This document shows positions 1 to 8,225 of a stretch of DNA of 64,000 bases, in pieces (position 1 is the stretch's first letter; each line of letters starts with the position of its first letter). Location: the NCBI RefSeq assembly GCF_002875705.1, contig NZ_MCZZ01000152.1, forward strand, positions 1-64,000, given 5' to 3'. The position numbers were made by a program, and so were the translations under genes. Origin of the DNA: Vibrio sp. 10N.261.45.E2. Lineage in GTDB: Bacteria > Pseudomonadota > Gammaproteobacteria > Enterobacterales > Vibrionaceae. Under the pieces are notes generated by a model. That model did not search any database. It was given only the letters and a program-made list of their open reading frames with translations, and was not told the origin of the DNA.

Positions 1-210
1 GAAATCGCTAAACATCAAGCTGGACGTTAAACCAGAGAGATAACCGTCCTTTACCTGTTCGACCTGAGCGCTGATAAAAGAAACTCGACTTTGGTACTCC
101 ACATACAACCCGAGACCTGTCACTATAACTGTGAATAAGGTGCTGATTGCGATGATGACCCCGATCAACTGTCGGGAAAGTCCAATATAGCGTTTTCCTT
201 TTTTCACCAT
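1..210 (-). CDS. N-terminal fragment of a membrane sensor protein (cut by window start)
   Basis: An open frame starts at ATG 208-210 and runs off the window edge, giving 70 residues. The start is basic (MVKKGKRYIGLSRQL) and is followed by a hydrophobic segment at about residues 16-36 (IGVIIAISTLFTVIVTGLGLYV), then a helical, charged stretch. This is the usual N-terminus of an inner-membrane sensor (histidine kinase or GGDEF/EAL protein) entering a periplasmic domain. It is divergent from the solute-binding protein at 298, an arrangement common in Vibrio where a periplasmic binding protein may feed a sensor. The output domain lies outside the window, so the family is not known. Confidence 0.6.
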   Translation of the reverse strand, partial: MVKKGKRYIGLSRQLIGVIIAISTLFTVIVTGLGLYVEYQSRVSFISAQVEQVKDGYLSGLTSSLMFSDF

Positions 211-297
211 ACAAAAATTACCATTATTGTTATCCAGTAAACTACAATTACTCAACTAGTATAATAGTAGTCATTCATCAAATAACTAGGGAAGGTT

Positions 298-1056
298 ATG
301 AAAAAACATCTTATCTTTGCATCCATAGTCAGTTTGTTTTCAAGCAGTTATGCTTTTGCAAGCGAACCTCTTCACTACTACATTATTGCGAGCCAAGCGC
401 AACCTTTTCAGATCGAAACTGACGGGTCATCTCACAGAGGAATGGTTTCAGATATTGTGGAAGCCGTGTTTGATGACAGCCAATATGAGATCAACTACCA
501 CACCTACCCTTTTAATCGAATGATCGACAAGCTTGATGCAAGAGAGAACCCTAACTGGGTAACCTATGGCAGCCCGAGTTGGGGAAACATCCAATCTGTG
601 AACCTGTCTGAAGATCCGATTTACAATGTAAAACATGTATTACTGAGTAGCGGTAAAAAGCCATTTGAGTTCAACACCATTGATGATCTAGACGGAAAAG
701 CAGTGGTTTTGCTGGTGGGGTTTGAATACCCGAACTTGGAGCCTTACATCCAACAAGGCAAGCTCAATGAGATTCGAGTAAAAGATTATACCGCCGCTTT
801 TCGCGTGTTAAACCGTGCTCCCGGTGACACCGTATTTGTAGAAATGGAATCGAGAATCAAATACAACCTAAACGAGCAGAAGCTAAATATTGATGACTAC
901 CAGATGCAAGAGTTTGGCTCTGTAATCAATAACTACCCTATACATTTGGCGTTTGACCCTGAGATGGATCCCGAGCTGCAAAGCTTTATCAACCAACGCC
1001 TCGATCAAATGAAAGACGATGGTCGACTCGATGACATCGTACAAAGTTACTTATAA
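298..1056 (+). CDS. Periplasmic solute-binding protein, SBP_bac_3-like
   Basis: 252 residues with a clear signal peptide (hydrophobic core at about residues 5-18, cleavage likely after AFA at residue 21). The rest looks like a type-II periplasmic binding fold of the amino-acid-binding kind: DGSSHRGMVSDIVEAVF near the N-terminus, IDDLDGKAVVLLVGFEYP in the hinge region, and a C-terminal LQSFINQRLDQMKDDGRLDDIVQSYL, the typical end of SBP_bac_3 proteins. No transporter permease or ATPase is adjacent, and a membrane sensor gene is divergent, so the protein may serve sensing rather than uptake (inference). A parS2 centromere match lies inside the gene at 620-632. Start chosen at the ATG with AGGGAAGG just upstream. 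Confidence 0.75.
   Translation: MKKHLIFASIVSLFSSSYAFASEPLHYYIIASQAQPFQIETDGSSHRGMVSDIVEAVFDDSQYEINYHTYPFNRMIDKLDARENPNWVTYGSPSWGNIQSVNLSEDPIYNVKHVLLSSGKKPFEFNTIDDLDGKAVVLLVGFEYPNLEPYIQQGKLNEIRVKDYTAAFRVLNRAPGDTVFVEMESRIKYNLNEQKLNIDDYQMQEFGSVINNYPIHLAFDPEMDPELQSFINQRLDQMKDDGRLDDIVQSYL
620..632. other. parS2 centromere site inside a coding sequence
   Basis: TTTACAATGTAAA is an exact match to the chromosome-2 ParB2 motif TTTACAnTGTAAA. It encodes part of IYNVKH in the binding-protein gene, so it lies within translated DNA. It is the only copy seen on the rctB side of the origin. Confidence 0.7.
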
Positions 1057-1125
1057 CGCCAAACCAACGATGTAACACAACCTAAAAGCTTTACATTATC
1101 TTCGCTGCACGACTCTTAAAAACTC

Positions 1126-1174
1126 AAAAGGCCGCCCTGCTTAGCTCATAGGCTAAATTACAGGGCGGCCTTTT
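1126..1174. terminator. Bidirectional terminator
   Basis: A 14-bp perfect inverted repeat (1126-1139 and 1161-1174) with A-run and T-run flanks sits between the convergent genes ending at 1056 and 1227. Confidence 0.85.
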
Positions 1175-1226
1175 CAATATGTGTTTAGGGGCAGCCAAAA
1201 ATATACCCGCGATTTGAATCGATTAA

Positions 1227-1703
1227 TTAGTCCGAAGCAATTAGATGAAGTTGTTGACGCACAGCCATCAGAATTTTGCCTAAATGGTTCTCGCCGGTTC
1301 CATCGCCGCCATCTCCCCAAAAATGGTCTTTGTGGGAATGTTCTTTGATCAAAGAATCTCCGGTATTGGTAAGAAACAGCGCAAATTGTGGATTCTGTCT
1401 GAACTTCTCGGTGACAATGAACTGCATCACTTCAACACGAATGTCATACCAATCTTCTCGAACTTGATCTTGATCTTCATAGTCACGACTTAAGGAGAAT
1501 GCTTCTGCAGGTGTGCTGGCTTCCAATATGGTATTACGTAGCGCTTTAGAAGCAAACTTCATCGCTTGATAATAGTGTTCGCTGGTAGCCCAAACTTGGT
1601 CATCCACCTTGATAGGACAAGCGGCAAAATTTGAGAGGTATCCGTTCGGATCTTCGGGTTCATAAAACAAGACTTCTTCAGCTTGAGCCACAGAATTAGA
1701 CAT
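1227..1703 (-). CDS. NADAR family protein (YbiA-like)
   Basis: 158 residues when started at ATG 1701-1703, which has AAGGAG six bases upstream. A longer in-frame extension to 1778 lacks support. NADAR/DUF1768 hallmarks are visible: FYEPEDPNGYLSNFAACPI near the N-terminus, VWATSEHYYQAMKF at about residues 36-50, and a C-terminal FWGDGGDGTGENHLGKILMAVRQQL. Family members hydrolyse the N-glycosidic bond of riboflavin-pathway intermediates or remove ADP-ribose-type groups from nucleic acids. Which activity applies here cannot be told from sequence. It is a monocistronic gene convergent with the binding-protein gene. Confidence 0.85.
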   Translation of the reverse strand: MSNSVAQAEEVLFYEPEDPNGYLSNFAACPIKVDDQVWATSEHYYQAMKFASKALRNTILEASTPAEAFSLSRDYEDQDQVREDWYDIRVEVMQFIVTEKFRQNPQFALFLTNTGDSLIKEHSHKDHFWGDGGDGTGENHLGKILMAVRQQLHLIASD

Positions 1704-1968
1704 AGCCTTCTCCTTACCAACGACGTAGCATATTTTTGCTTTAACTTTAAAATTAGTGGCGTTGTATATTGCTGTCAAACAACTTGGTTCAAGAGTATGC
1801 CCTGTGCATATTTTTCATCTGAATAACGTCATGTCAGAAAGAATCAGCTAAACGGAACTGTGGGGTGGCGGATCAAGGTATTGATTTAATCTAGAGAGGA
1901 ACAATGAGAAAAGTACTTATAAATCAAAGGGTGACATTGTGCCACCCTTCCTAATGCAATGGGGATTA

Positions 1969-2163
1969 TTAGTGAATAAGACCTAGCTCCCTCGCTTCTT
2001 CCAGACTCAAACCGCTTTCTCTAATTTCTCTTAGAGCCTCGATACGACGACGAGCTTCAGCAGACTTCATTTTCTTTTCTGGTTTGAAAGATACTTCTTC
2101 TTCAGCATCCCACTTGTTTGCAATATTTGTCATTTCATCATGGTTAATAGAATTAATGGACAT
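1969..2163 (-). CDS. Small charged hypothetical protein (64 aa)
   Basis: Started at ATG 2161-2163, which is preceded by GGAGG at a good distance. The in-frame extension upstream looks non-coding. The N-terminal half is acidic and the C-terminal half is a strongly helical, Arg/Glu-rich segment (KSAEARRRIEALREIRESGLSLEEA). The charge pattern recalls small Vibrio/Shewanella proteins of the DUF3545/PA3496 type, but the match is weak and I do not assign it. It is divergent from the Fur-box ABC operon. There are no membrane segments. Confidence 0.6.
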   Translation of the reverse strand: MSINSINHDEMTNIANKWDAEEEVSFKPEKKMKSAEARRRIEALREIRESGLSLEEARELGLIH

Positions 2164-2525
2164 GTTTTCCTCCGAAAAGCACCATGTAATGGACAGGTAA
2201 TCTGTAGCAAATGCTTTTTCGCTTGTTAAGAAATTCTGTACTGAAGTGTGATGATTCCGACGCTTCGAAAAGCTAATTAACAAATGCCTCATTTAAACTT
2301 TGCCAAAGCCATTTTCTGCAATTACATTTAAAAGATTCCCCATAAAAAATGTGGTTTGATCCAACTCTCATTTTCCCCTCTTCCAATGCCTCTTTCCTGC
2401 TGAAATTCCGTGAAAGAACCCAAGATAAATTTCGAGTCACTTCATCCTTTTTGCGCTCGTCGCTTTCACTAAATCCAACACATGTTAATGATAATAGTTA
2501 TCAATATCATAACTGAGTATTTATC
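2164..2525. other. Divergent intergenic region with a Fur box
   Basis: 362 bases between the small gene and the ABC ATPase operon. Apart from the Fur-box palindrome near the right end and the small gene's ribosome site at the left end, no further gene or repeat is seen. Confidence 0.5.
2489..2503. promoter_or_regulatory. Fur box
   Basis: TGATAATAGTTATCA is a perfect 6+3+6 palindrome matching the 7-1-7 Fur model (tGAtAATnATTaTCA) at 14 of 15 positions. It lies 23 bases before the ATPase start at 2526, where binding would block transcription. This indicates iron-dependent repression of the operon 2526-4807. Confidence 0.8.
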
Positions 2526-3350
2526 ATGTCTGTGGAAAATTCAGATAAACCACTTCTCGAAGTGAAGAATCTATGTGTCGACTACATCACCGATGATGGT
2601 GATTTCAATGCAGTAAAATCCGTTAGCTTTAGCATAGGCCAAGGCGAGATTTTCGGCCTAGCCGGAGAATCAGGTTGTGGTAAAAGCACCATCGCATTTG
2701 CCATTAACCGCCTACATAAGCCGCCGGCTTTCATTTCAGGAGGCCAAATTCTATTTGGTGGACAAGATCTACTGAGCTTATCGGATAGCCATTTGAATAC
2801 CTTGCGTTGGAGTGAGATCGCGATGGTCTTCCAAAGCGCGATGAATTCACTCAACCCAGTATTAACCATTGAAGAACAGTTTGCGGACGTTCTGCGTCAT
2901 CACAAAGGCATGAGTAATGAACAGGCCAAAGATCGCGCCGAGAAACTGCTCGACCTTGTCAATATTCCTCGTCAGCGCCTAACCGAATACCCGCATCAAT
3001 TCAGTGGCGGCATGCGTCAACGCTTGGTGATTGCCATCGCTCTCGCCCTCAACCCGAAGCTGATCATCATGGACGAACCCACTACAGCACTGGATGTAGT
3101 TGTACAACGCGAGATTCTGCAGCAGATACACCAACTCAGAGAGGAGTTTGGTTTCTCGATACTCTTCATCACCCATGACCTCGCATTGATGAGCCAGCTA
3201 TGTGATCGCATTGCCATCATGCGCCACGGCCAGATAGTTGAGATCAACCAGGCCCATGAGATTCGTAACAACCCTCAACACTCCTACACCCAAAAGCTAT
3301 GGAGTTCTTTCCCTAATATTCACGAACATGCTCACGCGACGGCGTGCTAG
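2526..3350 (+). CDS. ABC transporter ATP-binding protein, oligopeptide (DppD/OppD) type
   Basis: 274 residues. Walker A is GESGCGKST (about residues 49-57). The signature is FSGGMRQR and Walker B with D-loop is LIIMDEPTTALD, followed by the switch histidine in ITHDLALM. The C-terminus ends with HSYTQKLWSSFP, the start of the oligopeptide-type extension. Such subunits power import of peptides, nickel or opine-type metallophores from the cytoplasmic face. It pairs with the next ATPase nine bases downstream. A Fur box overlaps the promoter. No permease or binding-protein gene is present in this operon, so the membrane partners must be encoded elsewhere. Confidence 0.9.
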   Translation: MSVENSDKPLLEVKNLCVDYITDDGDFNAVKSVSFSIGQGEIFGLAGESGCGKSTIAFAINRLHKPPAFISGGQILFGGQDLLSLSDSHLNTLRWSEIAMVFQSAMNSLNPVLTIEEQFADVLRHHKGMSNEQAKDRAEKLLDLVNIPRQRLTEYPHQFSGGMRQRLVIAIALALNPKLIIMDEPTTALDVVVQREILQQIHQLREEFGFSILFITHDLALMSQLCDRIAIMRHGQIVEINQAHEIRNNPQHSYTQKLWSSFPNIHEHAHATAC

Positions 3351-3359
3351 GAGAGCTCT

Positions 3360-4292
3360 ATGTCACAACCAATTTTCCAAGTAAAAAACCTCGTTAAAGA
3401 ATTCACTGTTGGCGGTGGGTTTGGCAAAGAAGAGATATTTAGAGCACTGCATGGGGTGAGTTTTGACTTACATGCAGGCAAAACACTGGCACTGGTTGGT
3501 GAATCTGGCTGCGGGAAAAGCACCTGCGCGCGATTGATGACCAAGGTTTACCCTGCGACCGAAGGAGAGATACTGTTCAAAGGCAGAGATATCTCTACGC
3601 TTAAAAGTCGTAAAGATATCTTGGATTATCGCAACCGTGTGCAAATGGTGTTTCAAGACCCGTTTGGCTCACTCAATCCAACTCATACCATAGAGCACCA
3701 TTTAACACGCCCGCTTAAGATCCATAAGCAAGTTGCCACCAAACAGGCTCTCACAGAGCGCCTCAAAGAGTTATTAACGCTGGTGGAGTTACCCATAGAA
3801 ACTCTCGCCAAATACCCTCACGAGCTCAGTGGAGGCCAAAGACAAAGGGTTAACCTAGCAAGAGCACTGGCCGTTGGCGCTGAAGTTATCCTCGCTGATG
3901 AACCAACCTCAATGCTAGACGTCTCGATTCGACTTGGTGTGTTGAACCTGATGCAAAAAATGAAGCAAGAGTTAGGAATTGGCTTTTTGTACATAACCCA
4001 CGACCTTGCCACGGCCCATTACATCGCAGAAGAGACAGCAGTGATGTACAAAGGGCAGATCGTTGAATGGGGCTCAACACAATCGATCTTAACTAATCCA
4101 CAACACCCGTACACCAAGCTGTTGATCTCTGCTGTACCTGATCCTGATCTGCCATTTGGCGAACTCGTCAAAAATGAACCAAACTATTCGATAGACGCAG
4201 ATCGAATTCGAGAGCAGAGCTGCGAAATACAGCATGAAATCAAACAAGTTGCTGATAATCACTTTGTAAAACAGTGGGATAACGTCGCATGA
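3360..4292 (+). CDS. ABC transporter ATP-binding protein, oligopeptide (DppF/OppF) type
   Basis: 310 residues. Walker A is GESGCGKST (about residues 48-56). FQDPFGSLNPTHTI is the Q-loop region, LSGGQRQRVNLARAL the signature, VILADEPTSMLD Walker B with D-loop, and ITHDLATAHYIAEE the switch region. HPYTKLLISAVPDPD is the oligo_HPY C-terminal element typical of DppF/OppF. It forms the second half of a heterodimeric ATPase with the preceding gene. Its last four bases overlap the start of the next gene (ATGA), so the three genes are translationally linked. Confidence 0.9.
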   Translation: MSQPIFQVKNLVKEFTVGGGFGKEEIFRALHGVSFDLHAGKTLALVGESGCGKSTCARLMTKVYPATEGEILFKGRDISTLKSRKDILDYRNRVQMVFQDPFGSLNPTHTIEHHLTRPLKIHKQVATKQALTERLKELLTLVELPIETLAKYPHELSGGQRQRVNLARALAVGAEVILADEPTSMLDVSIRLGVLNLMQKMKQELGIGFLYITHDLATAHYIAEETAVMYKGQIVEWGSTQSILTNPQHPYTKLLISAVPDPDLPFGELVKNEPNYSIDADRIREQSCEIQHEIKQVADNHFVKQWDNVA

Positions 4293-4807
4293 ATGAACTA
4301 GACACTTGGTTAGAGCGGATCGGAGATTGGTACAAAGACCGAAAGCATGATCAAGTGGACCGGTTAGAACCTTTGATCTTAACGCCTCCAGATGCACTCT
4401 GGGGGCCGTTGATCACCGATGAACAGAGCAAAGGCATCGCATGTTGGTTAGACGGGTGCCTGAGAATCTTTACTTTCTACCGCCACCTTGCAAATTCATC
4501 AGATCCGAAGTCAGCTTCGCAAGGGGCCAGTAACTCAAGCTATAAAGAAAAGGCCTACCAATACCTGATGTTTGCTTACAGCAAGCTACAAGGTGTGTCA
4601 TGCGACCCAAAATCAGAACCAGACTTACAAGAGTGGTGCGCGCAGCGGTTGCAACACTTGTGTGTATTGGCGCTGGAGTTTACCAACCAACAACAAGAGC
4701 CACGTTGGAAAGCAGAATCAGAAAAATTGATCGAAGCACATGTGCGCTTTATGGCAACCCACCCTCGAAACGATGATCAAGGCAATATTCAGCACCAACT
4801 CCATTGA
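4289..4807 (+). CDS. Hypothetical protein linked to the Fur-regulated ATPase pair
   Basis: 172 residues, soluble, with five cysteines (IAC, DGC, VSC, EWC, HLC) and a mostly helical composition. I recognise no family. The start overlaps the stop of the upstream ATPase by four bases, so it is co-transcribed and co-translated with the transporter ATPases and falls under the same Fur box. A role in handling the imported iron compound or in assembly is possible but is only inferred from context. Confidence 0.7.
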   Translation: MNELDTWLERIGDWYKDRKHDQVDRLEPLILTPPDALWGPLITDEQSKGIACWLDGCLRIFTFYRHLANSSDPKSASQGASNSSYKEKAYQYLMFAYSKLQGVSCDPKSEPDLQEWCAQRLQHLCVLALEFTNQQQEPRWKAESEKLIEAHVRFMATHPRNDDQGNIQHQLH

Positions 4808-4875
4808 TCAAGCCTTTGTCGATCAATATCAATTCAAAGCCTCATCAAAGTTGGATCCCTAGAACGCATGATCTA

Positions 4876-4889
4876 ACCTTGATCATGCT
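4876..4889 (-). other. Iteron-like site downstream of rctB
   Basis: On the minus strand this reads approximately AAGCATGATCAAGG. It contains AAGCATGATCA, shared with three origin iterons, and matches the inverted copy at about 7961-7972. It is a candidate extra RctB-binding site outside the main array. Binding is inferred from the sequence only. Confidence 0.4.
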
Positions 4890-4963
4890 TCGGGCTTTAG
4901 AACGAAAATTCATTGCAGCCAGACTTTAAATTATTGAATTTTAATGATTAATTAATTTCAGGC

Positions 4964-4992
4964 AAAAAAAAGCGAGTCCCTTAGGAACTCGC
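4964..4992 (-). terminator. Terminator for rctB
   Basis: Stem arms GCGAGT (4972-4977) and ACTCGC (4987-4992) are preceded on the plus strand by eight A residues. On the minus strand this is a hairpin followed by a U-run, about 215 bases after the rctB stop. Confidence 0.7.
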
Positions 4993-5206
4993 AAAAATCT
5001 ATTCAGTATGATGTAACAAAATATGAGCCAATCTATTAATCATAAGAAAGGACAAAGGTTGTCTATTCGGGATAAATAATAATCAACTGGATGCGTTACA
5101 TTGTCATCACTTTGTCAGCGTTAGGTGCGATTTTAATCAGCACCTAATGTGTTCAAAACTATCCATTCAGCGGCGAAAATACTGACTTCTAGCTGCTAAG
5201 TGGTGG

Positions 5207-7186
5207 CTAGTGCCCAATCGCCATTTCGTCGAGCGCAAGGAACACATTTTCGTCTAAGTGACCTTCATGAACTTGTTTACACACTTTACGACGCACAGCT
5301 AAACCCGAGATCAAACGTTCAATGGACAGGTGACGATTGCTGGTGCTATCACGGTCGTTGTAAAGCTCGATCAAACGACTCAGTGTTTCGTATGGGATAA
5401 CGTCCTCCCCTACTCTCAACCAATCAAGCTTCTCAATAAGCTCTGAGCACTCTTCTTTGATTGAAGCATGTGAGTGCCCTGTCATTGCGGATAAAGCCGT
5501 TATACTGCGTTCTAGAGCCTCTGCAGAGGTATATTTAGAGAGAGTAATCATGATCTCGTCAGCGTTTATCTCAACAGAGTGTTTACGCTGCTTAACTCGA
5601 CGTCCCAATTTGCCTCTTGGCGACGGTGCTTTGCGCTGAATGGGTTCAAACTCACCATCGATAATCTCAGACAGTTCTTCCAGCTTCTGCTTAGATACCA
5701 TCTCGTTACGCAGTGGGTTGGGTAACGTTGGTGCCATGTTACGTTTACCGGCGTTGGTGGTACGTGCTCTTGAATAACGCAGTACTTCTTCCACGTTGCA
5801 TTTGATATCAACTTGATAATCGGTCGTTTTGCCTTTTTCGATCAACGCGGTGATCGTCAAATGATACCCCCAAAGATTAACTAAGAAGGTATCTTCCTGA
5901 TCCCCAACTTCACCCAGCTTTCTTAGCTCGCGGATCAGATCCATCGAGAAACGACGCCAATCAATATTACGTGCTAGTTTTTGATTGAGCTCGCTAAGCA
6001 GCATGCAATCTGAATGGCGACGCGCCATACGGCTTCTAAAGTACGAATACATTTGGAAGACCAAGGTATGTTGCTTGAGGATTTCTGGCGGAAATAGGAA
6101 GAAATAATCACGCGTCAGCAGCTCTTCGTAGAACGAAGGCTCCCAAACTAGGATGTATAGGTTCGGTTTAATGCGAATTTCGCCGTCAGAGCCCTCTGTA
6201 GGCGCTTCTTCCGATGCGGTAATGGTTCTCGCTAAGAAGCGGAAACGATCACTCTTAAAGCCTTCTGGCATGTTCTCACTAAGCCAACGGCCTGTAAGCT
6301 CGTGCAGTTGGAAATCCGTAAATTCGATACGATCAATACTGTCACGGATCGAGTCACGTGCTGGACCGCTGTCTTTCTTACCACGCAAAGACAAAATATC
6401 AGTGATGTAGAGTGGTGTTTTATTCGGCGTGTGTTTCGCGTCTAGATGGTAATCATCTTGGTGATGATCATGATATTGGACGGTGAGTGTAAATAACGCG
6501 AATAGCGTCATCAGATCGTCAACGGTCATGATATTTTTAGAAGATCGAGTCTCGATCACAGCTCGAGTACCAGAGATCGAAACCATAGATTTCTGGTAGC
6601 TCTTTCGAGTTCTAGGTGGCGCTAACGCTTGATCAATAATCCCCGCCCAATTGGTTGGCGAAACAATGAATTGATCGGCTTCATCTTTCATCGTTGGTGG
6701 GGTATTCAGTCCATGTTCATTCAGTAAGCGCTTGTTTACTTTAGTTTGAGCTAGGGCTTTAGAACGCTTTTGTTTTTCATTTTGCTTCACGCTTTCTGTC
6801 ACTAAGCTGGTGGCACCCAATACCGATATCAATTGGTTTGGGTTCACAAAACGGTGCAGCATGGTTTTTCCAGCAAGGCCTTCTTCAAAGCGAACGGGAA
6901 TTTGCTTGAATAATCCGATGTTTACTGCTGCTCTCAGCCTTTGTTGTAAGGCCGCGCGAGTTACTTGACCATCCGTTGATTCAATAATCTCAGTGGTGGA
7001 AACGTACCCGTCTTTGCTGCTAAACCCACGAAGTGAAATTAGGTTGAGAAGTTCAACTATGCTTTTGGTGACACCTTTGAAGTGTTGATATTGTTCTATC
7101 CATTCAACAGCTGTTTCAGATACCTCAAATAAATGACCATCTTTGTGGCTTCGTGCCTTAATTAACAATTTCTCTTCTGGTTTCAT
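5207..7186 (-). CDS. rctB: Chromosome-2 replication initiator RctB
   Basis: 659 residues, matching the 658-residue V. cholerae protein. RctB is the Vibrio-specific initiator of the secondary chromosome. It binds Dam-methylated 12-mer iterons and the 39/29-mer control sites, opens the origin and represses its own gene. The protein is basic and largely soluble, with winged-helix-like regions in the N-terminal two thirds and a basic linker (RKAPSPRGKLGRRVKQRKHS, around residues 525-545) before the C-terminal oligomerisation and copy-control region. The start ATG (7184-7186) faces oriCII, and an ATGATCA iteron lies 60 bases upstream at 7246-7252 in the presumed promoter, fitting autoregulation. 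Confidence 0.97.
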   Translation of the reverse strand: MKPEEKLLIKARSHKDGHLFEVSETAVEWIEQYQHFKGVTKSIVELLNLISLRGFSSKDGYVSTTEIIESTDGQVTRAALQQRLRAAVNIGLFKQIPVRFEEGLAGKTMLHRFVNPNQLISVLGATSLVTESVKQNEKQKRSKALAQTKVNKRLLNEHGLNTPPTMKDEADQFIVSPTNWAGIIDQALAPPRTRKSYQKSMVSISGTRAVIETRSSKNIMTVDDLMTLFALFTLTVQYHDHHQDDYHLDAKHTPNKTPLYITDILSLRGKKDSGPARDSIRDSIDRIEFTDFQLHELTGRWLSENMPEGFKSDRFRFLARTITASEEAPTEGSDGEIRIKPNLYILVWEPSFYEELLTRDYFFLFPPEILKQHTLVFQMYSYFRSRMARRHSDCMLLSELNQKLARNIDWRRFSMDLIRELRKLGEVGDQEDTFLVNLWGYHLTITALIEKGKTTDYQVDIKCNVEEVLRYSRARTTNAGKRNMAPTLPNPLRNEMVSKQKLEELSEIIDGEFEPIQRKAPSPRGKLGRRVKQRKHSVEINADEIMITLSKYTSAEALERSITALSAMTGHSHASIKEECSELIEKLDWLRVGEDVIPYETLSRLIELYNDRDSTSNRHLSIERLISGLAVRRKVCKQVHEGHLDENVFLALDEMAIGH

Positions 7187-7245
7187 TTTTGATCCGTATC
7201 ACACTAACCGTAATTTCACTATAGTTCCTGAATGATAAAGAAAGA

Positions 7246-7252
7246 ATGATCA
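7246..7252. promoter_or_regulatory. Single iteron in the rctB promoter
   Basis: ATGATCA stands alone 60 bases upstream of the rctB start. In V. cholerae a lone iteron in this position mediates RctB autorepression. Confidence 0.65.
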
Positions 7253-7285
7253 TAAATAAAGAGAATTTATTGGCTTTTAAATAAC

Positions 7286-7333
7286 TGATCTTTTTGATTA
7301 ATATGATCTTAAATGATTAAGTGATCTAATGAT
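7286..7333 (-). other. AT-rich DNA unwinding element with six ATCA repeats
   Basis: Plus-strand TGAT (minus-strand ATCA) occurs at 7286, 7295, 7304, 7314, 7322 and 7330, with steps of 9, 9, 10, 8 and 8 bases in a very AT-rich setting between rctB and the iterons. In V. cholerae, RctB binds single-stranded ATCA repeats in the unwinding element, and this array fits that role. Confidence 0.75.
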
Positions 7334-7397
7334 CTGGGCGTTAATTTGCTTTTAAGTTTCTGAATTTTAAGTGTTAAAATAAATCCGCTTGGAAAGC

Positions 7398-7518
7398 ATG
7401 ATCATAAAGGGCCCGAAACAATGATCATAAAACGAGAGAAAGCATGATCATAGAACATCAGAACGATGATCATTAAGTCATTGTAAGCATGATCATTATT
7501 GATTCGAAAGCATGATCA
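7398..7518 (+). repeat. Array of six origin iterons (RctB-binding 12-mers)
   Basis: ATGATCA cores start at 7398, 7421, 7444, 7466, 7489 and 7512, with spacings of 23, 23, 22, 23 and 23 bases, all in the same orientation. Each core holds a GATC Dam site, and several share the extension AAGCATGATCA. The spacing of about two helical turns places all sites on one face of the DNA. This is the canonical six-iteron array of oriCII-min. Confidence 0.95.
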
Positions 7519-7533
7519 TTATACTTATACAGC

Positions 7534-7542
7534 TTATCCACA
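7534..7542 (+). promoter_or_regulatory. DnaA box
   Basis: TTATCCACA is a perfect consensus DnaA box 15 bases after the last iteron. One DnaA box beside the iteron array is required for oriCII activity in V. cholerae. Confidence 0.9.
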
Positions 7543-7889
7543 GATCGGAATTCAACATCGGTTTCTAATTCGCTTTTGACTTGTCTTTATGGATACTTTT
7601 GGCGGCCAATCAATCGGAACAATGATCAAGAGAGCGTCGTTTTTATCGTTCCTACCCTATTGAGTGCAAAATTTGGTCAGTGTCCGATGAAAATGAATTT
7701 GTTTTGATGGATTCAACGCTGCTGGGATTAGCTAGGAAGCATGATCATGAAATTGTCATGTTTGTGTATTCTCGGTCTGTGTAGATTGAATTTTCAATCA
7801 TTGAGCCCCTATAGGCGTTGAATCCCCATTGCAAAAGCATTTGTCCGTAATTTAGCTGTTAAATTATATGCTTCCGGAACGATATTTAC

Positions 7890-7916
7890 TTGATCATTTT
7901 TCCGGAGGTTGATCAT
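7890..7916. promoter_or_regulatory. Composite RctB control element in oriCII
   Basis: TTGATCATTTTTCCGGAGG followed directly by TTGATCAT. It pairs two GATC-centred half-iterons around a TTCCGG core. Related TTCCGG motifs lie nearby, at about 7872 and, as TGATCATTCTTCCGG, at 8016-8030. The position corresponds to the 39/29-mer negative-control region of other vibrios. Assignment to RctB is by position and motif. Confidence 0.6.
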
Positions 7917-8015
7917 TTCTAATGTGCAGTTACTCGGATCAATATTGTTAAGTTTACGCCTTGATCATGCTTCATAATTTGACGTTATTAATTATCTTAC
8001 ATTAGATGTATGCCA

Positions 8016-8030
8016 TGATCATTCTTCCGG
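8016..8030. promoter_or_regulatory. Second TGATCAT-TTCCGG element in oriCII
   Basis: TGATCATTCTTCCGG differs from the first 15 comparable bases of the 7890 element at one position. It is probably another RctB-binding control site. Confidence 0.45.
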
Positions 8031-8212
8031 TCAAACGCCAATTCTCTATTGTTTTTAGATACTCCACCTTTCCGTCGGTTTTGATTCTTTTGTTCATTGA
8101 GCGTTCTTTAACTTCTATTGGATTGAAAATCTATAAATTCGAATGCAAATCACACCAACCGTAATCTATGCTTGTATTTCAATCGTTCCGAAGGTTTTTC
8201 ACTGAAATTCCA

Positions 8213-8225
8213 TTTACATTGTAAA
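8213..8225. other. parS2 centromere site upstream of parA2
   Basis: TTTACATTGTAAA is an exact parS2 match, about 220 bases before the parA2 start. It could serve both segregation and control of the parAB2 promoter. Confidence 0.85.

Larger units (their letters stand above)
4808..5206. other. Convergent intergenic region downstream of rctB
   Basis: 399 bases without a gene. It holds an iteron-like sequence at 4876-4889, a terminator at 4964-4992 and a second hairpin (8-bp arms at 5121-5128 and 5140-5147) close to the rctB stop. Confidence 0.5.
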
